A DNA stretch of 64,000 nucleotides from NCBI RefSeq assembly GCF_015550595.1, contig NZ_JADNBB010000027.1:1-64000 (forward strand), read 5' to 3'. The notes under the pieces were generated by a model. The model saw nothing but the letters and a program-made list of their open reading frames with translations, made no database searches and had not been told where the DNA came from. Of the stretch, positions 33,710 through 42,536 are shown in pieces. Position numbers and translations under genes: made by a program. How positions within the stretch are numbered: position 1 is the stretch's first letter; each line of letters opens with the position of its first letter. The stretch comes from Parabacteroides goldsteinii. GTDB lineage: Bacteria > Bacteroidota > Bacteroidia > Bacteroidales > Tannerellaceae.

Positions 33710-36250
33710 ATGAAAGAAAAACTGCTCTACTTATTGTTGGTGTTGATGATGGCTGCGCCTTTGTGTGCGCAGAGCCAGAATGCCGCTGATTACACGATCA
33801 AGGGACAGGTCGTTGACTCCCTGTCTAATGAAACAGTTCCTTATGCCACATTGAGTATCGCTTTGGCAAGCGCTCCGCAGAATGCGATCAAACTGTTGGC
33901 TTGTGATGATGACGGAAAGTTTACTACTACACTGAAGCAACCAGGCAAGTATGTTATGTCTATGCAGTCGTTAGGAAAAGTTCCTGCCGTGAAACGTTTT
34001 ACCTTGTCTGAAGGCAAGAAGAGCCTGGATTTAGGTAAATTGTTTATGAATGACGATACCCAGCAACTGAATGAGGTGACTGTTGTTGCTCAGAAGCCAT
34101 TGGTGACGGTGGAAGTCGACAAGATAACCTATAGCTTGGATGACGACCCCGAAGCTAAGACCAATAATGCCCTCGAAATGTTCCGCAAAGTCCCGATGGT
34201 AACAGTCGACGGTGAAGACAAGATCCAATTGAAAGGCTCTTCCAACTATAAAATTTATATGAACGGTAAACCTTCCAACCTGCTGAGTGGTGAGAACGCA
34301 TCGGATGTGTTGAAGAGTATGCCGGCCAGTTCTATCAAGAACATTGAGGTAATTACCGATCCGGGTTCCAAGTATGATGCAGAGGGGGTTGGTGGTATCA
34401 TCAATATTATCACAAGTAAGAATGCGATGCAGGGATATACAGGTACGGTGCGTGCCAATGCCAGTTCATTGGGTAGTTTTGGTGGCGGTGGTTATGTTTC
34501 TTTGAAAGTCGGTAACCTGGGTCTTACTGCAAACTATGGCTATAATAATCGTAATTCGCCATGGAATGATTCTCATAGCGAACGCGAGACATATAAAGAT
34601 TGGCTGGCCGAAGATAAGCCCACTAAACTGATTGAAGATGGACGTGCCAAAAATAAGGGACCATTCCAATACGGTTATCTGGAAGCTAGTTATGAAATAG
34701 ATACCCTGAATTTGATCAGCGTAGGTGCTAATTTGTTTAGAGGGAAAAACAAAAGCCTTTCGGAACTGGATGCCGTTTTGAATCCGTTGGGAGGTAATGC
34801 TAATGAATCGGTGGTGCCGATTTATAGCTTCCATCGTAACAGTAATTCCGAAAGCACTTTCGGTTCGACAGACGTCAATGTCGATTATCAGCACTCAACC
34901 AGTAAAAAAGATGAGTTACTGACAGTTTCCTATCGTTTTAGTCAGTCGCCGAATGATAATGAAAGCCGTACGGAATTATCGGATGTTGTCACCTATTATT
35001 TGGAAGAAGATTATCCGAAGTGGAATATTAACGATGCATCGACCATTGAACATACGGGTCAGGTGGATTATACTACTCCTCTTTTTGAAAAACAAACACT
35101 TGAAGCCGGTGTGAAATATATCAACCGTCAGAATAAGAGTAACACTCTGGAACAGATCTATGACGATGCGACCGACATTTGGGTGGATCAGAAGAAAGAC
35201 AATAGCAAGTTCCGTCATACACAACATATTTATTCTGCTTATCTGGGTTATTTGATACGTCTAAATAAATTTGGTATCAAAGCTGGATTACGTGGAGAAG
35301 GAACGAGTTTGAATGCCAAGTACGCTTTGAAGCCGGCTCTCGATTTCAGTTCAGATTATTTTGATCTGGTTCCGAATGCCACCCTGACGTATCAGCTGGA
35401 TATGTCGACCCAGATCCGTTTAGGATATAATATGCGTATCCAGCGACCGGGTATCTGGTATCTGAACCCATATATCAACGATTCTAATCCACAGAATATA
35501 TCTCAGGGTAATCCTAATCTGGAATCGGAAAAGAGTAATAATGTTAACCTGAACTTCAGCAAGTTTACGCAGAAGTTCAGTATCAATGCCAGCATGAGCT
35601 ATACCTTTGTTAATAATCCGATTGAAAGCCATTCGTTCGTGGCAGACTTCTTACCTGACGATCCCCGTTCACAATATAATGGCGCGATGTGGAATACCTA
35701 TAATAACATCGGGAAAAAACAACAGGTTGGTTTGTTCCTGTATGGAAACTGGTCGCCGAATACCTGGTTCCGTATTTACATGAACGGAGGTATTGATTAC
35801 GTCGATATGAAAGCTCCTACGCTGAATCTTGAAAAAGACGGAGTCAGCGGACGTGTCTTTGCCGGAACACAGTTTACGCTTCCGAAAGATTTCCGTATCA
35901 ATCTGCATGGCGGTTATTTCAGCCCGTGGATCGAATTACAAAGAGAGAGATCTCCGTTTTATTTTGCCGGTTTGAATGTCAGTAAGGACTTCTTGAAAAA
36001 GAAATTGTCTGTTTCCGTAGGAGCCAACAACCCGTTCTGGAAGACTATGAAAATGGAGACAACAACGAAAAGCGCTGATTTCCATGATGTGTCTACCAAC
36101 TGGCGCAGTGCCCGCGAATTCCGTTTCAGCATTTCCTACCGTTTCGGTACGATGAAAGGACAGATTAAGAAAGTGAAACGTGGTATCAGTAATGATGACT
36201 CGAAAGGTGGTGGTGAAAATAACCAGGGAGGTGGCGAACAGGCTATGTAA
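33710..36250 (+). CDS. outer-membrane beta-barrel receptor (TonB-receptor-like, OMP_b-brl_3 type)
   Basis: 846-residue outer-membrane protein. After a signal peptide (~1-21, ending PLCAQ), a carboxypeptidase-regulatory-like domain (~28-120) starts YTIKGQVVDSLSNETVPYAT. A plug domain contains NALEMFRKVPMVTVDGEDKI and the segment IKNIEVITDPGSKYDAEGVG. The barrel runs to ~815 with RFSISYRFG, and a Gly/Asn-rich tail ends the protein. There is no SusD gene and no SusC signature, so it belongs to the standalone receptor class whose ligands are mostly unknown. ATG 33710 is used in preference to TTG 33707. A terminator follows. Confidence 0.88.
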   Translation: MKEKLLYLLLVLMMAAPLCAQSQNAADYTIKGQVVDSLSNETVPYATLSIALASAPQNAIKLLACDDDGKFTTTLKQPGKYVMSMQSLGKVPAVKRFTLSEGKKSLDLGKLFMNDDTQQLNEVTVVAQKPLVTVEVDKITYSLDDDPEAKTNNALEMFRKVPMVTVDGEDKIQLKGSSNYKIYMNGKPSNLLSGENASDVLKSMPASSIKNIEVITDPGSKYDAEGVGGIINIITSKNAMQGYTGTVRANASSLGSFGGGGYVSLKVGNLGLTANYGYNNRNSPWNDSHSERETYKDWLAEDKPTKLIEDGRAKNKGPFQYGYLEASYEIDTLNLISVGANLFRGKNKSLSELDAVLNPLGGNANESVVPIYSFHRNSNSESTFGSTDVNVDYQHSTSKKDELLTVSYRFSQSPNDNESRTELSDVVTYYLEEDYPKWNINDASTIEHTGQVDYTTPLFEKQTLEAGVKYINRQNKSNTLEQIYDDATDIWVDQKKDNSKFRHTQHIYSAYLGYLIRLNKFGIKAGLRGEGTSLNAKYALKPALDFSSDYFDLVPNATLTYQLDMSTQIRLGYNMRIQRPGIWYLNPYINDSNPQNISQGNPNLESEKSNNVNLNFSKFTQKFSINASMSYTFVNNPIESHSFVADFLPDDPRSQYNGAMWNTYNNIGKKQQVGLFLYGNWSPNTWFRIYMNGGIDYVDMKAPTLNLEKDGVSGRVFAGTQFTLPKDFRINLHGGYFSPWIELQRERSPFYFAGLNVSKDFLKKKLSVSVGANNPFWKTMKMETTTKSADFHDVSTNWRSAREFRFSISYRFGTMKGQIKKVKRGISNDDSKGGGENNQGGGEQAM

Positions 36251-36270
36251 TTATCAATGATAAATAGATT

Positions 36271-36302
36271 AAGGTCCGGGTAGAAATATCCGGACTTTTT
36301 TG
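36271..36302 (+). terminator. intrinsic terminator after the receptor gene
   Basis: aaggtccgg (36271-36279) pairs with ccggacttt (36290-36298) with one G-U pair, followed by tttt. Confidence 0.7.
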
Positions 36303-36313
36303 TTTTTGGACAA

Positions 36314-36373
36314 AAAAGTACCTTTTCTTAGACAAAAAGTATCCTTTATCTTAGAAGGATACTTTTATCTTTG
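36314..36373 (+). promoter_or_regulatory. promoter with three AAAAGTAyCCTT-like sites before the GH2 gene
   Basis: AAAAAGTACCTTTT starts at 36314. A second copy, AAAAGTATCCTT at 36335-36346, is exactly inverted in AAGGATACTTTT at 36355-36366, giving a 12-bp stem with an 8-nt loop. The last T of the inverted copy is the first base of an exact -7 element TATCTTTG (36366-36373). The ATG is 25 bases further on. This looks like a multi-site operator over the core promoter. Confidence 0.55.
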
Positions 36374-36398
36374 CTCTCAGAATAAAGAAATAAATAAC

Positions 36399-38435
36399 AT
36401 GAAACACATTTTTATTGCTTTACTGCTGGTTCTTTGCAGTACATCGCTCTTTGCTTCCCGCAAAGAGATACTATTAAATAACGACTGGAACTTCCGTTTC
36501 TCGCATCAGGTACAGCGTAGCAGCGGCCAGCGGGTCGATCTCCCTCATACCTGGAATAGCGGTGATGCCCTTATCGGAACACAGGATTATTACCGGGGTA
36601 TGGGAAATTACGATAAAAAGCTTTTTATCAAGCCCGAATGGGAAGGTAAACGTCTGTTTCTCCGTTTTGAAGGCGTCAATACTATTGCTACTGTTTTCGT
36701 TAATTCAGTTTGCCTGGGGGAACATCGTGGTGGGTATGGTGCTTTTGTGTTTGAGATAACTGATCATGTAAAATATGGGGCTGAAAACGAAATCCTCGTG
36801 AAAGTAAACAACGCCTTGCAACTGGATATTATGCCGTTAGTAGGCGATTTCAACTTCTACGGAGGTATCTATCGCGATGTAAACCTGATTATCACTGATC
36901 CGGTAAATATTTCGCTGACCGATTATGCCTCTCCCGGTGTCTATCTTATACAGAATAATGTCACGAAGGAACAGGCTGAAGTGCGGGCTAAAGTCTTGCT
37001 GTCGAACAGTTCGTCGGTCGACACTCCGGTGAAAGTAAATGTAAAGATACTGGATGGTGATAAAATTGTGCAGCAACAGGATATGAACGTAACAGTAGGA
37101 GCCAACCAGATACATACGACGGGTTTCGACTTTACCATAAAGAATCCCCACCTGTGGAACGGCCGGAAAGATCCGTTCATGTATCGTACGGAAGTAACTT
37201 TGATGGCTGACGGAAAACAGATCGACAAGGTAGTACAGCCGCTTGGTCTACGTTTTTATCATGTAGATGCGGAAAAAGGTTTCTTCCTGAATGGAGAACA
37301 CTTGAAACTACATGGCGTATGTCGTCATCAGGATCGTGCCGAAAGAGGAAATGCTTTGTATAAGGAACATCATGAAGAGGATGCTGCAATCATTGCTGAA
37401 ATGGGAACCAACGCTATCCGGTTGGCACATTATCCGCAGGCTACTTATTTCTATAATCTGATGGACAAATATGGTATCGTAACCTGGGCGGAAATACCGT
37501 TTATCGGTCCGGGCGGTTATCTCGACAGAGGTTATAACGACTTGCCAGCTTTTCGTGCAAACGGTAAAGAACAGTTGAAGGAATTGATCCGTCAGCATTA
37601 TAACCATCCCTCCATCTGTTTCTGGGGATTATTCAACGAACTGAAGACCATCGGTGACAACCCGATCGAATATATCAAGGAACTGAACGACCTGGCTCAC
37701 CAGGAGGATCCGACTCGTCCGACTACGGCTGCCAGCTTCCTGTCTTACGATAGTGACATCAGTAAGATTACCGATGTGATTGCCTGGAACCAGTATTTCG
37801 GTTGGTATGGCGGCTCCCCTTCCGATATGGGAAAATGGTTGGATGCCAATCATAAAGCACATCCGGAATATAAGATAGCTATCAGTGAATACGGGGCAGG
37901 GGCCAGCATCTATCATCAACAGGACTCAGTGAAGCCAGGTCAGGCTTCGGGCTGGTGGCATCCCGAGAATTTCCAGACGTTTTATCATCAGGGAAACTGG
38001 GAAGCTATTGCCGAACGCCCGTTCGTATGGGGCTCCTTTATCTGGAACTTGTTTGATTTCGGGGCAGCCCATCGTACGGAAGGCGATCGTCCGGGTATCA
38101 ACGACAAAGGTCTGGTAACTTTCGACCGTAAAGTGAAAAAGGATGCTTTCTATTATTATAAAGCGAACTGGAACAAAGACGATAAATTCGTTTATATCGC
38201 TAATCGCCGCCACCGTGATCGGACAACCAAGGTAACTGATATTATGGTATTCTCCAATCTTCCGGAAGTGGAATTGTTTGTGAACGGAAAAAGCATAGGT
38301 AAGCAAACACCGGATAATTATGCCACTTTTGTGTGGAAAGGTGTAAGCCTGGCAGACGGTGAAAACACGGTCGAGGCACGTGCCGTACAGAAGAAAAACA
38401 GTACATCCGACCGGGTGGTCTGGACTTGTAAATAG
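36399..38435 (+). CDS. GH2 beta-galactosidase-like glycosidase
   Basis: 678-residue secreted enzyme (signal peptide ~1-20, ending LFAS). GH2 domain order is: sugar-binding jelly-roll (~22-175, with DLPHTWNSGDA and YRGMGNYDK), immunoglobulin-like sandwich (~180-285), TIM barrel (~290-580), and a C-terminal DUF4982-like domain (FVNGKSIGKQTPDNYATFVW). The acid/base is Glu414 in GLFNELKT and the nucleophile is Glu497 in ISEYGAG. HGVCRHQDR marks the barrel start as in beta-galactosidases. Beta-galactosidase is the likeliest activity; beta-glucuronidase or related cannot be excluded. It is monocistronic between terminators, so it may or may not belong to the PUL that begins downstream. Confidence 0.88.
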   Translation: MKHIFIALLLVLCSTSLFASRKEILLNNDWNFRFSHQVQRSSGQRVDLPHTWNSGDALIGTQDYYRGMGNYDKKLFIKPEWEGKRLFLRFEGVNTIATVFVNSVCLGEHRGGYGAFVFEITDHVKYGAENEILVKVNNALQLDIMPLVGDFNFYGGIYRDVNLIITDPVNISLTDYASPGVYLIQNNVTKEQAEVRAKVLLSNSSSVDTPVKVNVKILDGDKIVQQQDMNVTVGANQIHTTGFDFTIKNPHLWNGRKDPFMYRTEVTLMADGKQIDKVVQPLGLRFYHVDAEKGFFLNGEHLKLHGVCRHQDRAERGNALYKEHHEEDAAIIAEMGTNAIRLAHYPQATYFYNLMDKYGIVTWAEIPFIGPGGYLDRGYNDLPAFRANGKEQLKELIRQHYNHPSICFWGLFNELKTIGDNPIEYIKELNDLAHQEDPTRPTTAASFLSYDSDISKITDVIAWNQYFGWYGGSPSDMGKWLDANHKAHPEYKIAISEYGAGASIYHQQDSVKPGQASGWWHPENFQTFYHQGNWEAIAERPFVWGSFIWNLFDFGAAHRTEGDRPGINDKGLVTFDRKVKKDAFYYYKANWNKDDKFVYIANRRHRDRTTKVTDIMVFSNLPEVELFVNGKSIGKQTPDNYATFVWKGVSLADGENTVEARAVQKKNSTSDRVVWTCK

Positions 38436-38528
38436 GAGCTTGTTTTCTACTTATATGATATCCGGATCAGAAAAATAGATGGATTGATAGATTTGTAGAG
38501 AACACTTTAATGATTGTAAATGCTTGAG

Positions 38529-38567
38529 GAGTAAGGTGTCAGTAGATTGATGCCTTACTCTTTTTTT
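38529..38567 (+). terminator. intrinsic terminator after the GH2 gene
   Basis: gagtaagg (38529-38536) pairs exactly with ccttactc (38553-38560), followed by seven T. It sits 11 bases before the first inverted palindrome of the switch region. Confidence 0.75.
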
Positions 38568-38578
38568 ATTGAGTGTAT

Positions 38579-39089
38579 ATAGTTCTTAGTGAACTATGTC
38601 CTTTCGGCAGAGTCGAACATAACAGATGCAAAAATAAACTCTTGTTGGGTTTGCGGACACACAAATTAGTCTGATTGATGTGCACCAATTGTCCACAAAT
38701 AGAGTTTTAACATAACAAAGAATCGTATCTTTCTTTTTAGTTATCTGTTGTATAAGTTGTTTTAAGATTAATAATTCGCAGCCAATGCTTCTTTGTTGTT
38801 TTTTCTACCGGCATTTGGCTACAGGGTAGAAAATATCATCTGTTTTTACCCATAAATCACCTTTCCTACCTTTTGCATTCAACTGCTTAAGATATACGAA
38901 CCATTTGAATTTTCTAAGAAATACTTTCTTTTCTTCTCTTTTTTTGAGTTGTATTATCCAGAACCATCAACGATTAAAACAATGCGGACATTATGAATAT
39001 AATATTTAGAGATAAAGGTGTCTTTGGAAATTAGAGAGCCTTTTGAACGATATACAGAAACAAATCGGATTAAGTTCACTAAGAACTAT
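38579..39089. repeat. candidate invertible promoter segment 1 (upstream of SusC at 39197), OFF as given
   Basis: Left end: ATAGTTC-TTAGT-GAACTAT (38579-38597). Right end: AGTTC-ACTAA-GAACTAT (39073-39089). The 15-base cores are exact reverse complements of each other, so the ends form an inverted pair about 475 bp apart. Inside, the minus strand carries a -7 element TATTTTTG (38636-38629) in the context GTTTATTTTTGCATC. A box TGGACAATTGGTGCACA lies on the same strand at 38695-38679. Both face left, away from the susC gene. Inversion would turn the promoter towards 39197. I recall AGTTC(N5)GAACT as one of the invertible-promoter repeat classes of Bacteroides fragilis, found before SusC-type genes. 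No other gene is seen in 38436-39196. Confidence 0.72.
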
Positions 39090-39196
39090 TTCTCTTTTTG
39101 CATGTGGCGAACCAGACAAAGAGTATGTACTCCAATATTTGACCGGTATTGGTGTACGCAAACACTATTTATTCATTAACTAAATCTGGTGTTATT

Positions 39197-42100
39197 ATGA
39201 CAAAGGATTTTAATCGTTTTTATTTATCAAAGATGTTTATGGGAGCCACTATGCTCCTGACATCGGTAGGAGTGGCTTCGGCCGATCCTGCAAATCCGGG
39301 GATAGAAGTTCCGGTAACCGATGTCCTGATCGTTTCGCCACAACAAGCGAGAAAGACAGTAACCGGAACAGTTGAAGACGCCATGGGTCCGATTGCCGGT
39401 GCCAACATTGTAGAAAAGGGAACAACGAACGGGACCATTACCGACATGGACGGTAAGTTTACTTTAGATGTCGCTCCGAATGCCATTTTGGTGGTATCCT
39501 TTATCGGATACACAGAACAGCAGGTTCCGGTGGGAAATCAAACCTCTTTTACTATTCAGATTAAGGAAGACTCACAAGCTTTGGATGAAGTAGTTGTGGT
39601 TGGTTATGGTACACAAAAGAAAGTAAACCTGACCGGTTCCGTGTCTTCCGTCGATTTTGCCGACCAGGCTTTATCGCGTCCTATTACAAATGTGTCGAAT
39701 GCTTTGGCCGGTTTGAGTGCAGGTGTGCAGGTGATGCAAAGCTCCGGACAACCGGGTAGCGACGGTTCAAAGATCCGTATCCGTGGTGTCGGAACACTTA
39801 ACAATCAGGATCCATTAGTGTTGATCGATGGTGTGGAAGGTGCTATGGACCTTGTTAATCCGCAAGATATCGAGTCAATCTCTGTGTTGAAGGATGCTGC
39901 TTCTTCTTCAATTTATGGATCACGTGCTGCGAACGGAGTTGTTTTGATCACAACTAAAAAAGGAAAAGCCGGAAAGTTGTCTGTATCCTATTCAGGGCGT
40001 ATTTCTTATGCGCAGCCGACGAACCTGATCGACCAGGTGACCGATTATGCCGATTATATGGAGTGGCTGAACGAGTCGTTCGAAAACATCGGCCAGCCGA
40101 ACCATTTTGCCCAGAGCACGATCGATCTGTGGCGTGAAAAATCAAAAGATCCGAACGGATTGAATGAACATGGGGTTCCTAATTATATCGCTTATCCGAA
40201 TACCGACTGGCAGGATGCCTTGTTCGGACACGGTTTGATCAACGATCATAATGTATCTGTGAACGGAGGAACCGAGAAATTGCGTATCTTGATGTCTGCC
40301 GGTTATCTGGATAATCCGGGGCTGGTCGACCAAACCGGTATCAGGAAATATTCCTTGCGTGCCAATATAGAAGCGGATGTAACCAAATGGCTGACTGTGG
40401 GAACCCGTACATTTGCGTCTCAGGAGGATAAGGATGCGGGAAATTTCGATAATGCAAACAACTTCCTGCGCCAGACAACTCCCGGACTCTATCCGGAGTG
40501 GAACGGGCAGTATGGTTATCCGGAAGCACCGGAAGAAAGTGCGACTGCCAACAGTATCCTGGCTTTCCTCAATGCACAGGATGGTAAAAAACAGAAGACA
40601 AACTTCAACACGACTTTGTACTCGCGTATTTCTCCGATAAAAGGATTGTCATGGGATTTTAACCTGAACTACAAACGGTATTGGGAAGACAACCAAACCT
40701 GGACGAATCCGTATGAAAAGGTGAAGTTTAGCGATGGAACAATCATGTCGCCGGCAACGGAGCCCTCTGAAATGAGTACTTATTTCTATAACCGTGCGGA
40801 TTATAGTTATACCCTGCAGAACATTTTGCGCTATAATATAACGCTTAACAAGGATCATGACCTGGGTGCATTGCTGGGTTACGAAGAGTACTATTACAAA
40901 CGTGATACCCGTAGTGCGAACAAGAAAGGGTTGATCGACTCAAGCATTCATACACCCGGATCGGCGACAGAAATGGTAAGTGTGGGTGGTGGAGCATTCG
41001 ATCGTGCCAGCCGTTCATTCTTCGGTCGTATTAATTATGCATATAAATCCAGATATCTGTTCGAAGCAAATCTGCGTCACGACGGGAATGCCCGTTATCA
41101 CCGCGATTACCGTTGGGGTACTTTCCCCTCTTTTTCTGCCGCTTGGCGTATTTCGGAAGAAAGCTTCATGCTGAATACCAAAAACTGGTTGGACAACCTG
41201 AAACTCCGTGTATCTTACGGATCGGTAGGTAACAACGGTGGTGACGATGTGGGAGAATATGAATATCAGTCTACTTATGGCGGAAGTAAATATCCGTTCG
41301 GAGGAAAACTGATATCCGGTCTGGCTTCTACTTCCATTGCAAACTCAATGTTGTCGTGGGAAACGTCTAAAATGACCAATGTCGGTATCGACCTGAATGC
41401 GTTGAACAACCGTCTGTCTTTTACGATGGATGCGTTTGTTAAGAATACGACAGGTATCTTGTTTACACCTTCTATCTATCTGACAGCAGGTAATAAGGGA
41501 GCTCCCCGTAAGAACATTGCGGAAATGACTACCAAAGGTGTCGAACTGTCGCTGGGATGGAAAGACCGGATCGAAGAAGTCAGCTATTCTATTAGTGGAA
41601 ACTTTTCTTACACGCCTAATAAGATAAAGAAATATAAAGGAGAACTTGTGGCCGGTTATGATGAAAACGGTGAATGGAAGAGTAATATCGGGGATGTAGC
41701 TTCCAGTACTTCCGCTGTAAATCCGGTTATTGAAGACCGCATCATGAAGGAATACTATGTTCGTAATCCTTATAAAGGTTCCGGAAAAGGATATGCAGCC
41801 GACGGAGTGAATGGTGGTCCGACAGATGGTATGATCCGTACGGAAAGCGATATGGAGTGGATGAAAGCCATGATCGATGCCGGTCATACTTTCATGCCGA
41901 ATAAAACGATTTCCAAAGATAAGATCTGGTATGGTGACTATATTTATGCCGATGCCAATGGCGACGGTATCTATGGCGGTTCGGACGATAAAGAGTTTCA
42001 GGGTGTGTCTTCCGATCCGAAATACAACTTCGGTTTGCAGATGTCAGCAGCCTGGAGAGGGTTCGATATTTCGATGAACTGGGCAGGTGCTGCCGGCTTT

Positions 42101-42523
42101 AAGTTATATTGGGGTGCTTCGACCGGTTATAACTCACCGACAACCCGTGTAGGTGTGGCTCTGGGTACTGATATTGCCAACGACCACTATTTCTATAACC
42201 CGGAAAACCCGTCTGATCCCCGTACAAACCTGTATGCTCAATATGGTCGTCTGGTGAACGGTGAGAGTGGTTATCAGAATGTTGAAACATCTTCATTGTA
42301 TCTGTTCAACGGTAATTACCTGAAATTAAAGAACCTTACTTTCGGTTATACCTTGCCGGCTCATATCTCCAAGAAGATTTTTACGGATAACCTTCGTGTA
42401 TATGTTTCTATTGAAAACGTATTCAATATAACGAAGTATCCGGGTCAGGATCCTGAACTGGGAGCATATCCGGAATATACTTCACTGAGACAATTTGCAT
42501 TTGGTGCTAACATTTCATTTTAA
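39197..42523 (+). CDS. SusC/RagA-family TonB-dependent receptor (pair 1)
   Basis: 1108-residue outer-membrane glycan importer. After the signal peptide (~1-30, ending GVASA), a CarboxypepD_reg-like domain at ~52-130 starts TVTGTVEDAMGPIAGANIVE. The SusC signature is DEVVVVGYGTQKKVNLTGS, the plug contains SVLKDAASSSIYGSRAANG, and the barrel ends LRQFAFGANISF. It has no STN domain, so it does not use sigma/FecR signalling. ATG 39197 is supported by the 27-base leader (attaactaaatctggtgtta then ttATGAC), which also precedes the paralogue at 49343. Expression probably depends on the orientation of segment 38579-39089. SusD follows after 13 bp. Confidence 0.95.
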   Translation: MTKDFNRFYLSKMFMGATMLLTSVGVASADPANPGIEVPVTDVLIVSPQQARKTVTGTVEDAMGPIAGANIVEKGTTNGTITDMDGKFTLDVAPNAILVVSFIGYTEQQVPVGNQTSFTIQIKEDSQALDEVVVVGYGTQKKVNLTGSVSSVDFADQALSRPITNVSNALAGLSAGVQVMQSSGQPGSDGSKIRIRGVGTLNNQDPLVLIDGVEGAMDLVNPQDIESISVLKDAASSSIYGSRAANGVVLITTKKGKAGKLSVSYSGRISYAQPTNLIDQVTDYADYMEWLNESFENIGQPNHFAQSTIDLWREKSKDPNGLNEHGVPNYIAYPNTDWQDALFGHGLINDHNVSVNGGTEKLRILMSAGYLDNPGLVDQTGIRKYSLRANIEADVTKWLTVGTRTFASQEDKDAGNFDNANNFLRQTTPGLYPEWNGQYGYPEAPEESATANSILAFLNAQDGKKQKTNFNTTLYSRISPIKGLSWDFNLNYKRYWEDNQTWTNPYEKVKFSDGTIMSPATEPSEMSTYFYNRADYSYTLQNILRYNITLNKDHDLGALLGYEEYYYKRDTRSANKKGLIDSSIHTPGSATEMVSVGGGAFDRASRSFFGRINYAYKSRYLFEANLRHDGNARYHRDYRWGTFPSFSAAWRISEESFMLNTKNWLDNLKLRVSYGSVGNNGGDDVGEYEYQSTYGGSKYPFGGKLISGLASTSIANSMLSWETSKMTNVGIDLNALNNRLSFTMDAFVKNTTGILFTPSIYLTAGNKGAPRKNIAEMTTKGVELSLGWKDRIEEVSYSISGNFSYTPNKIKKYKGELVAGYDENGEWKSNIGDVASSTSAVNPVIEDRIMKEYYVRNPYKGSGKGYAADGVNGGPTDGMIRTESDMEWMKAMIDAGHTFMPNKTISKDKIWYGDYIYADANGDGIYGGSDDKEFQGVSSDPKYNFGLQMSAAWRGFDISMNWAGAAGFKLYWGASTGYNSPTTRVGVALGTDIANDHYFYNPENPSDPRTNLYAQYGRLVNGESGYQNVETSSLYLFNGNYLKLKNLTFGYTLPAHISKKIFTDNLRVYVSIENVFNITKYPGQDPELGAYPEYTSLRQFAFGANISF

Positions 42524-42536
42524 AGCGTAGAGAGTT

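Noticed and set aside
38579-39089. AGTTC-N5-GAACT sites as plain regulator operators only
   Set aside because: Exact reverse complementarity of the non-palindromic central five bases within each pair, and outward-facing promoters inside both segments, fit recombination sites better; operator use in addition is not excluded.
38590-39196. Fixed right-facing promoter for SusC at 39197
   Set aside because: Only partial matches were found (TGTCTTTG near 39022 and AATATTTG near 39135) without the activator box or a -33, so they were not called.
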